From NCBI RefSeq assembly GCF_002803845.1, contig NZ_CP024985.1, forward strand, positions 5,839,501 through 5,903,500: a DNA stretch of 64,000 nt, written 5' to 3'. The stretch is from Streptomyces lavendulae subsp. lavendulae. Its GTDB lineage: Bacteria > Actinomycetota > Actinomycetes > Streptomycetales > Streptomycetaceae. A program made the translations under genes and the position numbers. Under the pieces are notes generated by a model. It saw only the letters and a program-made list of their open reading frames with translations, did no database searches and was not told the DNA's origin. Of the stretch, positions 18,701-25,387 are shown in pieces. How positions within the stretch are numbered: the stretch's first letter is position 1; each line of letters starts with the position of its first letter.

Positions 18701-21120
18701 GCGGCGCCGCGTGGCTGCGGCTGGAGCGGGCCGCCCTCACCCCCGCCCAGAAGCAGAAGTTCCCGCACCTGGCCTCGTACAGCGCCTTCACCGTCGACCC
18801 CCGCGACCGCGGCCGGGTCCGCGACGCCCTGCGCGGCCAGCTCGTCGCGAGCGCCCGCGCCGCGAACGGAGCCGTCCTCGCCGCCACCGGCGTCCAGCTC
18901 GCCGGCGTGCTCGACGACCTCTACAGCACCGGTGCCCCCCTCGGCCCCGTCTTCAAGGACGGCCGCCCCACCCTCTCCGTCTGGGCCCCCACCGCCCGGC
19001 AGGTCTCCCTCGAACTCGACGGCCGCACCGTCCCCATGCGCCGCGACGACACCACCGGCGTCTGGTCGGTGCGCGGCGAACGCTCCTGGACCGGCAAGCC
19101 CTACCGCTACGCCGTCACCGTCTGGGCGCCCAGCACCCGACAGATCGTGCGCAACCTGGTCACCGACCCCTACTCCACCGCCCTGACCACCGACTCCACG
19201 TACAGCCTGGCCGTCGACCTGGCCGACCCCAAGCTCGCCCCGCCCGGCTGGCGCGACCTGCGCAAGCCCGCCCCGGTGCCCTTCGGCAACGCGCAGATCC
19301 AGGAACTCCACATCCGCGACTTCTCCGTCGCGGACGCCACCAGCAAGCACCCCGGCCAGTACCTGGCCTTCACCGACACCGACTCCGCCGGCATGCGCCA
19401 CCTGCGCGAACTGGCCGCCTCCGGCACCTCGTACGTCCACCTGCTCCCGGCGTTCGACTTCGCCAGCGTCCCCGAGGACCCCAAGAACCGCACCGCACCC
19501 GCCTGCGACCTCAAGGTCTACGCCCCCGACTCCGAGTCCCAGCAGGCCTGCGTGGCCGCCGCCGCCACGAAGGACGGCTTCAACTGGGGCTACGACCCGC
19601 TGCACTACACCGTCCCCGAGGGCTCGTACGCCAGCGACCCCAACGGCACCGCCCGCACCGTCGAGTTCCGCAGGATGGTCCAGGCCCTGGGCGGGGCGGG
19701 GCTGCGCACCGTGATGGACGTGGTCTACAACCACACCGTCGCCTCCGGGCAGTCCACCACGTCCGTCCTCGACCGCATCGTGCCCGGCTACTACCAGCGC
19801 CTCCTCGCCGACGGCAGCGTCGCCACCTCCACCTGCTGCTCCAACACCGCCCCCGAGAACGCCATGATGGGCCGCCTCGTCGTCGACTCCGTCGTCACCT
19901 GGGCCAAGGAGTACAAGGTCGACGGCTTCCGCTTCGACCTGATGGGCCACCACCCGAAGGCGAACATCCTCGCCGTCCGCAAGGCCCTCGACGAGCTCAC
20001 CCCCGCCAAGGACGGGGTCGACGGCAAGAAGATCGTCCTCTACGGGGAGGGCTGGAACTTCGGGGAGGTCGCCGACGACGCCCGCTTCGTCCAGGCCACG
20101 CAGAAGAACATGGCCGGCACCGGCATCGCCACCTTCTCCGACCGCGCCCGCGACGCCGTGCGCGGCGGCGGCCCCTTCGACGAGGACCCGCGCGTCCAGG
20201 GCTTCGCCTCCGGACTGTTCACCGCCCCCAACGGGTCCCCGGCCAACGGCACCCCGGCCGAGCAGCGCGCCCGCCTCCTGCACGACCAGGACCTGATCAA
20301 GGTCGGGCTCTCCGGGAACCTGGCCCCGTACGTCTTCACCGACTCCACCGGCCGCCGCGTCAAGGGCTCCGACGTGGACTACAACGGCGCCCCCGCCGGC
20401 TACGCGGCCGCCCCCGGCGACGCGATGGCCTACGCGGACGCCCACGACAACGAATCCCTGTACGACGCCCTGGCCTACAAGCTCCCCGCGGGGACCTCCA
20501 CCGCCGACCGGGCCCGCGCCCAGGTCCTCGCCCTGGCCACGGCCGCCCTCTCCCAGGGCCCGGCCCTCTCCCAGGCCGGCAGCGACCTGCTCCGCTCGAA
20601 GTCCCTGGACCGCAACTCCTTCGACAGCGGGGACTGGTTCAACGCCATCCACTGGGACTGCCGCACCGGCAACGGCTTCGGCCGCGGCCTGCCGCCCGCC
20701 GCCGACAACCGCGCCAAGTGGCCCTACGCGAAACCCCTGCTCACCGGCGCCGTCCCCGGCTGCGCCGACATCGACGGGGCCTCGGCCGCCTACCGCGACC
20801 TGCTGCGCGTACGCACGACGGAACCCGCCTTCGCCCTGACCACGGCCGCCGCCGTCCAGGAGCGGCTGGGCTTCCCGCTGTCGGGCCCCGAGGAGACCCC
20901 GGGCGTGGTCACCATGACCCTCGGCGACCTCGTCGTGGTCTTCAACGCCACCCCGGACGCGCAGACCCAGCGCGTCCCGGCCCTCGCCGGCACCCGCTAC
21001 GCGCTGCACCCGATCCAGGCGGCGGGCTCGGACCCGGTGGTGAAGCGGTCCGGCTACGACGCGGGGACGGGATCGTTCACCGCCCCGGCGCGGACGGTCG
21101 CCGTCTTCAAGAGGTCCTGA
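15778..21120 (+). CDS. pulA: secreted bifunctional alpha-amylase/pullulanase
   Basis: A 1780-residue two-enzyme polypeptide. The only well-placed start is TTG at 15778 after GAGGAG at 15765-15770, giving a signal peptide that ends near ATAVAADRAP. Domain order: GH13 amylase module (from QFYFVLPDRFANGDP; DGFRIDTVKH about D304, FGEVY about E338, GNHDMGRF about 410), a beta-sandwich region, two pullulanase-associated carbohydrate-binding repeats (VVHYNRPDGDYTNW near 718; VLHYQRPDGAYDGW near 826), an N-terminal pullulanase CBM48-like part (LSVWAPTARQVSLELDG near 1063), and a C-terminal GH13 pullulanase (DVVYNHTV, DGFRFDLMGH near 1382-1391, YGEGWNFGE, ADAHDNESLYD). It debranches alpha-1,6 and cuts alpha-1,4 links. 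The frame is open upstream only as an antisense-free shadow of the amylase. Confidence 0.95.
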   Translation: MIRPAAGALAAALAVTLLPALPATAVAADRAPAPPPDAKLAAEPARHDLTREQFYFVLPDRFANGDPRNDRGGLTGSRSQTGLDPTDKGFYQGGDLKGLTDRLDYIKGLGTTAIWMAPIFKNQPVQGTGKDESAGYHGYWITDFTQVDPHFGTNADLTRLIDTAHRKGMKVFFDVITNHTADVVDYREGSHDYLSKGAFPYLTKDGVPFDDNDYGKGFPKTGPASFPRTPFVPDAKKNLKVPGWLNDPAMYHNRGDSTFAGESSEQGDFSGLDDLWTERPEVVEGMEKIYEKWVKDFAVDGFRIDTVKHVDTPFWTKWATALDAYAARHGRKNFFMFGEVYSADPAVTSPYVTRGRLDATLDFPLQDAIRAYASQGADAGRLGSVLAADYRYTTDKANAYEQVTFLGNHDMGRFGTFLEQDRPGAPEQELLDRYRLANELMFLSRGNPVVYSGDEQGFTGSGGDKDARQPLFATRIADYLDDDQLGTARTHASDAYDPGHPLYRQISALSKLTKDHPALRDGIQSERLADGSVYAFARTDPRTRTEYLVAANNGAQARTVELDAPAGAEYRTLYGGATAVIRSSAAGKLTVTVPALGSVVLQGTAPLAPPATKPALTLKAPAAGAAGTVELSADVTGGGLNRVVFAAQTGTGPWQVLGSADHAPYKVTQQVMAPAGTALRYKAVVVDASGRTASALAGSVSGQVPPVPVPTATQRDYAVVHYNRPDGDYTNWRLYAWGDLADGEATTWPEGHAFTGRDAYGAFAYVRLKPGASSVGYLVIDKDGTKDVAADRTVDLTRTGEIWLEQGKEAVRTDRPAYPPQDRTKAVLHYQRPDGAYDGWGLHVWTGAATPTDWSKPLLPTHTDSYGAVYEVPLAPGATSLSYILHKGDEKDLPTDQSLDLKATGHEVWMLGGRAPYLLPQPAGSAAALDLTKAEAVWIDRDTLAWNAPAAAASTQLLASPEGRITTDGGVLHEGGAAWLRLERAALTPAQKQKFPHLASYSAFTVDPRDRGRVRDALRGQLVASARAANGAVLAATGVQLAGVLDDLYSTGAPLGPVFKDGRPTLSVWAPTARQVSLELDGRTVPMRRDDTTGVWSVRGERSWTGKPYRYAVTVWAPSTRQIVRNLVTDPYSTALTTDSTYSLAVDLADPKLAPPGWRDLRKPAPVPFGNAQIQELHIRDFSVADATSKHPGQYLAFTDTDSAGMRHLRELAASGTSYVHLLPAFDFASVPEDPKNRTAPACDLKVYAPDSESQQACVAAAATKDGFNWGYDPLHYTVPEGSYASDPNGTARTVEFRRMVQALGGAGLRTVMDVVYNHTVASGQSTTSVLDRIVPGYYQRLLADGSVATSTCCSNTAPENAMMGRLVVDSVVTWAKEYKVDGFRFDLMGHHPKANILAVRKALDELTPAKDGVDGKKIVLYGEGWNFGEVADDARFVQATQKNMAGTGIATFSDRARDAVRGGGPFDEDPRVQGFASGLFTAPNGSPANGTPAEQRARLLHDQDLIKVGLSGNLAPYVFTDSTGRRVKGSDVDYNGAPAGYAAAPGDAMAYADAHDNESLYDALAYKLPAGTSTADRARAQVLALATAALSQGPALSQAGSDLLRSKSLDRNSFDSGDWFNAIHWDCRTGNGFGRGLPPAADNRAKWPYAKPLLTGAVPGCADIDGASAAYRDLLRVRTTEPAFALTTAAAVQERLGFPLSGPEETPGVVTMTLGDLVVVFNATPDAQTQRVPALAGTRYALHPIQAAGSDPVVKRSGYDAGTGSFTAPARTVAVFKRS

Positions 21121-21134
21121 CCGCCGGGCGGGAC

Positions 21135-21167
21135 GGGACGGTGCCGGCCGCGGTCCGGCACCGTCCC
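21135..21167. terminator. bidirectional terminator between pulA and the ChW-repeat gene
   Basis: Perfect 13-bp stem GGGACGGTGCCGG/CCGGCACCGTCCC with a 7-base loop, placed between two convergent stop codons. There is no T tract, as is usual in this G+C-rich group. Confidence 0.75.
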
Positions 21168-21184
21168 GCCCGCCCCCCTCGGGA

Positions 21185-21796
21185 TCAGACCCAGATGCGG
21201 ACGGCCTCCATGCGCCGCGACTGGCCGGTGGTGCCCACGTAGACCGGGTTCCCGCCGGCCGCGTTCAGCCAGCCGTAGTCCGCCACGTGCGCCTGCGCGG
21301 CCACGCTGCCGTTGCCGACCTGGAGGCCCAGCGCCTCCATGCGCCGCGACTGGCCCGTGGTGCCGACCGTCACCGCCTTGCCGTCGGCGGCGCACGCCCA
21401 GCCCTGCCAGCCGATGTCCGCCAGGTGGGCGTTGGCACAGACCCCGCCCGTGCCACTGGTCGCGATCACCGCCGCCTCCATCCGGCGGCTCTGCCCGGTG
21501 GTCCCGGCGACCGCGCCGTCGCACACGGCGCCCTGCCAGCCGATCCCCTCGACGTGGGCGGCGTAACAGACCGTCCGGGCGGCCGGGGCCAGCGACTTCT
21601 GCCGGGCGGCCGCCGCCTGCACGTCCGCGATCACCGACGCGGGAGCCTCGACGGCCCGCGCCGGAGCCGCGGCCGAAGGAGCCGGGGCGGGCGCGGACGG
21701 CTGTGCCTGCGCGGTGGCCACCCCCGTGGCCCCCAGCACCCCCGCCAGCGTGACGCCCAGTAGGACCCCGGCGGCCCTGCTCATGGAATTCCTCAT
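21185..21796 (-). CDS. secreted protein with three ChW repeats
   Basis: A 203-residue exported protein. The start chosen is ATG at 21796 (MRNSMSRAAG), preceded by AGGAGGGG; a longer frame begins 22 codons earlier but lacks such a site. A signal peptide ends around TAQA. It is followed by an Ala/Pro-rich linker and three repeats of the clostridial hydrophobic-W type, each with a G-W core (HVEGIGWQG, HLADIGWQG, HVADYGWLN) and the same ending TTGQSRRMEA. Such repeats occur in cell-surface proteins with carbohydrate- or peptide-binding roles; no enzymatic domain is visible. It converges on pulA and has no obvious operon partner. Confidence 0.85.
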   Translation of the reverse strand: MRNSMSRAAGVLLGVTLAGVLGATGVATAQAQPSAPAPAPSAAAPARAVEAPASVIADVQAAAARQKSLAPAARTVCYAAHVEGIGWQGAVCDGAVAGTTGQSRRMEAAVIATSGTGGVCANAHLADIGWQGWACAADGKAVTVGTTGQSRRMEALGLQVGNGSVAAQAHVADYGWLNAAGGNPVYVGTTGQSRRMEAVRIWV

Positions 21797-21940
21797 GGTG
21801 TTCCCCTCCTGGTACCGACTGGTCGCCACCATCTCTACCGGGGCCCCGGAGCCCGCCGACACCGGTTGCGGGCCCTGCGGCCGAGAGGGGACGGAGCATG
21901 GCGCACGCCGGACGGTTGCGCGCGCGGGACCGGCTGTGCC

Positions 21941-22465
21941 TCAGACGTCGAGCCGGAGCTCCAGCAGGACCACCCCGTACACCCGTCCGTCCTTGCCCTG
22001 CTTCGTGGGGAACTCACCGACGACCCGGTAGCCCGCGTCCCGGTAGTACGCCAGCAGCCGCGGGTTGCTGGACACGCAGTCCAGGCGCGCCCGCTCCCGC
22101 CCGGTCCGGGCGATCCGCCGCTCCGCGTGATCGAGGATCCGCAGCCCGGTCCCCGGGGGAGCGGCCTCCCGCTCCACCATCAGCCGGTGCACGTAGCCCG
22201 CCACGGGCGGCTGGACCCCCCAGGCCTCCTCGTCGGACCACCACAGCTCGTACGCACCCACGACCCGGCCGTCGGCGTCCTCGGCGAGCCACACCTCGCC
22301 GTCGCGCATCACGGCACGGAAGTGCGCGGTGTCCTTGTCACCCGGCTTCCACTGGTCGATCCCCTGCTTGCGCATCCACCGGGCGGCCTGGTCGTACAGC
22401 TTCACCAGCGTGCCGGCGTCCTTCTCCCCGGCCTGCCGGAACAAGATCCCGTCGTCAATGATCAC
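21941..22465 (-). CDS. GNAT-family N-acetyltransferase
   Basis: A 174-residue protein starting at GTG 22465. The GNAT core is visible as GYVHRLMVEREAAPPGTGLR (a variant Q/RxxGxG/A acetyl-CoA loop) followed by LDCVSSNPRLLAYYRDAGYR (motif B). The first half, ILFRQAGEKDAGTLVKLYD, is a typical family N-terminus. It would transfer an acetyl group from acetyl-CoA to a small molecule or protein N-terminus; the acceptor is unknown. It lies 30 bases downstream of the TetR gene on the same strand and may share its transcript. Confidence 0.85.
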   Translation of the reverse strand: MIIDDGILFRQAGEKDAGTLVKLYDQAARWMRKQGIDQWKPGDKDTAHFRAVMRDGEVWLAEDADGRVVGAYELWWSDEEAWGVQPPVAGYVHRLMVEREAAPPGTGLRILDHAERRIARTGRERARLDCVSSNPRLLAYYRDAGYRVVGEFPTKQGKDGRVYGVVLLELRLDV

Positions 22466-22495
22466 GCGGGCATTATCGCCTCCGGGGCCCGGCCC

Positions 22496-23203
22496 TCACC
22501 CTCCCGCGGGAGGCCCCGGCACCAGCCCGGCCAGCCGCCCCACCAGCTCCCCGAAGGGCCCGTCGGACGGCTCGTCGGCCAGGATCCGTACGAGGATGCC
22601 CGCCATCTCCGCGTCGTACGCGGCGCTCACGGCGGCCAGCGCCGCGAAGTCGTGCACCAGCTGCAGCTCCAGCTCGGCCCGCGGGATCCGGCGGCCGTCC
22701 AGCCAGATCAGCGCCGTCGACTCGGCCAGCGACACCCAGGAGCGCACCACGAGCTCCAGCCGCGCGGGCGGCGCCGCGATACCGAGGTGGCTGACGATCT
22801 GCTCGTACGCCGCCTGCCGCACCTCGTCGATCATCGCGTTCGTACGGCTGCTGCCGACCGCGGGACCCCCGCGCATCAGCGCCGAGAAACCGGGCCCGTG
22901 GTCGTCGACGAACGCGAAGAACCGGCCCATCACCCGCAGCAGCCGCGCCCCCAGCGGGCCCTCGTGGGGCTCGCGGAACCGGTCGGCCAGCTCGTCGGCG
23001 GCCCGCCGCAGCGCGGCCTCGTACAGGCTCAGCTTGCCGGGGAAGTAGTGGTAGACGAGCGGCCGCGATATCCCGGCGGCCGCCGCGATCTCGTCGATCG
23101 ACACATCGTCGGGGGACCGGTTGCTGAACAGCTCCAGGGCGACCCCGATCAGCTGCTGCCGCCGCTCCTCGACACCCATCCTGCGTCGCACCCCGGTTGT
23201 CAT
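22496..23203 (-). CDS. TetR-family regulator
   Basis: A 235-residue regulator with an N-terminal HTH at about residues 15-60 (RRQQLIGVALELF, then IDEIAAAAGISRPLVYHYF) and a helical ligand domain that ends in a Pro/Gly tail. It lies 49 bases downstream of the reductase gene on the same strand, behind the ferritin-like protein gene, so it may regulate that operon (inference). Start taken at 23203; a Met nine codons in (MGVEERRQQL) is equally plausible. Confidence 0.85.
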   Translation of the reverse strand: MTTGVRRRMGVEERRQQLIGVALELFSNRSPDDVSIDEIAAAAGISRPLVYHYFPGKLSLYEAALRRAADELADRFREPHEGPLGARLLRVMGRFFAFVDDHGPGFSALMRGGPAVGSSRTNAMIDEVRQAAYEQIVSHLGIAAPPARLELVVRSWVSLAESTALIWLDGRRIPRAELELQLVHDFAALAAVSAAYDAEMAGILVRILADEPSDGPFGELVGRLAGLVPGPPAGG

Positions 23204-23252
23204 GCCGACACCCTACTTCTCCCCGCGGGCGGGGAGCCCCCGGTGCCCGTCG

Positions 23253-24308
23253 CTACAGGTCCAGGGCCAGCCGCCCGCCCGCCGCCCGCGAGACGCACAG
23301 CAGCATCGAGTCCGCGCGCTCCGCGTCGGTGAGCAGTTCGTCGCGGTGCTCCACCTCGCCCTCCAGGACCCGGTGTTGGCAGGTGCCGCAGAAGCCCTGC
23401 TCACAGGAGTACGGGGTGGCGGGCAGGACCCGGCGCACCGCCGTCAGGGCGGATTCGCCGGCCGCGACCTCGACGGTGGCGCCCGAGCGGCGCAGTTCGA
23501 CGGTGAAGGGCCGCGCCGGGCCGGCCGCCGCGGGGGCGAACCGCTCCAGGTGCACCGCCGAGGGGTCGGCGGCGGCCTCCGTGACGGCCCGCATCAGGGG
23601 TTCGGGGCCGCAGCAGTAGACCAGGGTGCCCGGTGCGGTCCGGGCGAGCGCGCCCAGGTCGGGCAGGCCCGTCTCGTCCTGCGGTGCGATCGTGACCCGG
23701 TCCCCGTAGGCGGCGAGTTCGGGCAGGAACGGCATCGAGGCGCGCGAACGCCCTCCGTAGAGCAGGGTCCAGTCGGCGCCCGCCGCGGTGGCCGCGCGGA
23801 GCATGGGCAGGATCGGGGTGATCCCGATGCCGCCCGCGACGAACGCGTAGGACGGGGCGGGCAGCAGCGTGAACCGGTTGCGCGGGGGCCGCAGTTCCAG
23901 CACCGTCCCCTCCACCAGCGCGGCGTGCGCCTCGCGCGAGCCCCCGCGGCCGTCCTCGACGAGCCGGACCGCGACGGTGTACCGCCCGGCGTCGGCCGGA
24001 TCCCCGCACAGCGAGTACTGGCGCACGAGCCCCGAGGGCAGGACGAGGTCGACGTGGGCGCCCGGGGTCCACGGCGGCAGCCCGTCCGTCGCCGAGGCCG
24101 CCTCCAGCACCAGCCGCACCACCCCGTCGGCCGGTTCGCCGCGGTCGGTGACGCGGGCCCGCAGCAGCCGGCGCGGGGAGTGGCCCGACACCGGGGTCTC
24201 CAGGGCGGGGAGCGGCCACAGCGGGGAGCGGCCTATCCGGGCGCGCAGCGCCCGCCGGGTCAGTACGACGGCACCCGCCAGCGCCGTCACGGCGAGGGTC
24301 CGCTTCAC
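23253..24308 (-). CDS. flavin/[2Fe-2S] oxidoreductase (phthalate dioxygenase reductase-like)
   Basis: A 351-residue electron-transfer protein. The start is GTG at 24308, overlapping the previous stop by GTGA; the longer open frame upstream is a shadow. An N-terminal hydrophobic stretch of about 17 residues (LAVTALAGAVVLTRRAL) may anchor it. The FAD/FMN-binding domain has a RQYSLCG motif, the NAD(P)-binding domain has AGGIGITPILPMLR and YCCGPEPLM, and the C-terminal plant-type ferredoxin has CEQGFCGTCQHRV plus a final Cys in LLCVSR. It should pass electrons from NAD(P)H to an oxygenase partner, most likely the overlapping gene upstream. Confidence 0.9.
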   Translation of the reverse strand: MKRTLAVTALAGAVVLTRRALRARIGRSPLWPLPALETPVSGHSPRRLLRARVTDRGEPADGVVRLVLEAASATDGLPPWTPGAHVDLVLPSGLVRQYSLCGDPADAGRYTVAVRLVEDGRGGSREAHAALVEGTVLELRPPRNRFTLLPAPSYAFVAGGIGITPILPMLRAATAAGADWTLLYGGRSRASMPFLPELAAYGDRVTIAPQDETGLPDLGALARTAPGTLVYCCGPEPLMRAVTEAAADPSAVHLERFAPAAAGPARPFTVELRRSGATVEVAAGESALTAVRRVLPATPYSCEQGFCGTCQHRVLEGEVEHRDELLTDAERADSMLLCVSRAAGGRLALDL

Positions 24309-25201
24309 GGCCGCACCCCGCCGTTCGCGCCGGGGGAGGCGGCCAGGTAGGCCACGGCCTGGGCCGTGGAGCCCTCCTGCGAGGGGTGGTAGGTGCGGGA
24401 GAGGTAGGTGGGGATCGACTTCACCATCGCTCCCGCGGAGGGCAGCACCCCCTGCTGTCCGGCCCGGAAGAACTGGCCGAGGGATGCCTTCGCGGCGGGC
24501 AGCGAGGGGTCGTTCTCCATGAAGAAGCGGGCGCCGCGCTGCCAGAGGAAGACCAGGGCGGTGAAGGCGGTGGCCCAGGTCCGGGCCCGGCGGCGGTAGT
24601 TGCCGTCCACGTGCATGAAGAGGTCGAAGGCCACCGAACGGTGCTCGACCTCCTCCGCGCCGTGCCAGCGCAGCAGGTCCAGCATCATCGGGTCCGCGCC
24701 CCGGCGGTCGAGTTCCTCGGCGTTGAGGACCCAGTCGCCGAGGAAGGCCGTGTAGTGCTCGATCGCGGCGATCATCGCGACCCGCTCCATCAGCCACCAC
24801 CGGCGGGCCCTGCCGGGCGGCAGGGTCCGGTCGCCGAGCAGCTTCTCGAACAGCCAGTCCACCTGGGCGGTGTACGGGGTGGGGTCCAGGCCGAGGCGCC
24901 TCAGGTGCGGGAGCACGTCGTCGTGCGCGGTGGCGTGCATGGCCTCCTGCCCGATGAAACCGATGACGTCCGCGCGCAGCCGCTCGTCCCTGATGTACGG
25001 GAGCACCTGCTTGTAGACGTGCACGAACCAGCGTTCACCGGCGGGCAGCAGCAGGTGCAGCACGTTGATGGTGTGCCCGGCGAAGGGGTCGCCGGGCAGC
25101 CAGTGCAGCGGGGTGTCCTCCCAGGAGAAGGACACGTTCCGCGCGTGGAGGTCCGTGTGTTCCGTCGTCACGGGGGCGGGCGCGAGCGGCCTATTAGACA
25201 T
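24305..25201 (-). CDS. 'metal-dependent hydrolase' family protein with ferritin-like diiron motifs
   Basis: A 298-residue protein of the family usually labelled predicted metal-dependent hydrolase (PF10118). The sequence shows paired carboxylate/His motifs: E56, E86-x2-H89 with H93 (GQEAMHATAH), E139 or E148-H149, and E184-x2-H187 (WHGAEEVEHRS). That spacing resembles a four-helix diiron centre more than a classic hydrolase. Translation is coupled (4-base overlap) to a flavin/[2Fe-2S] reductase, which an oxygen-activating diiron enzyme would need and a hydrolase would not. Oxygenase or desaturase-like activity is therefore an inference. A TetR gene follows in the same direction. Confidence 0.75.
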   Translation of the reverse strand: MSNRPLAPAPVTTEHTDLHARNVSFSWEDTPLHWLPGDPFAGHTINVLHLLLPAGERWFVHVYKQVLPYIRDERLRADVIGFIGQEAMHATAHDDVLPHLRRLGLDPTPYTAQVDWLFEKLLGDRTLPPGRARRWWLMERVAMIAAIEHYTAFLGDWVLNAEELDRRGADPMMLDLLRWHGAEEVEHRSVAFDLFMHVDGNYRRRARTWATAFTALVFLWQRGARFFMENDPSLPAAKASLGQFFRAGQQGVLPSAGAMVKSIPTYLSRTYHPSQEGSTAQAVAYLAASPGANGGVRP

Positions 25202-25387
25202 GGCGTCAATGTACTGATGGGTACGTGAGAGGGAAACCCCTCGGAAGCCGCGAATCAGAGCAACCGCCGGCGACGAGCGCCGGACGCCCAGGGGCGCGGG
25301 GAACCGTGCGCCCAGCCACAGCCGGCCCGCGGCCGACGGACAGCCCCGCCCCCCGGCCCTGGAACCCCCGCCCCCCGGCCCTGGAAC

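Noticed and set aside
15616..21009. 1797-codon open frame on the minus strand
   Set aside because: Antisense to pulA; composition is Val/Gly/Glu-rich with no domain, an expected by-product of G/C at third positions.
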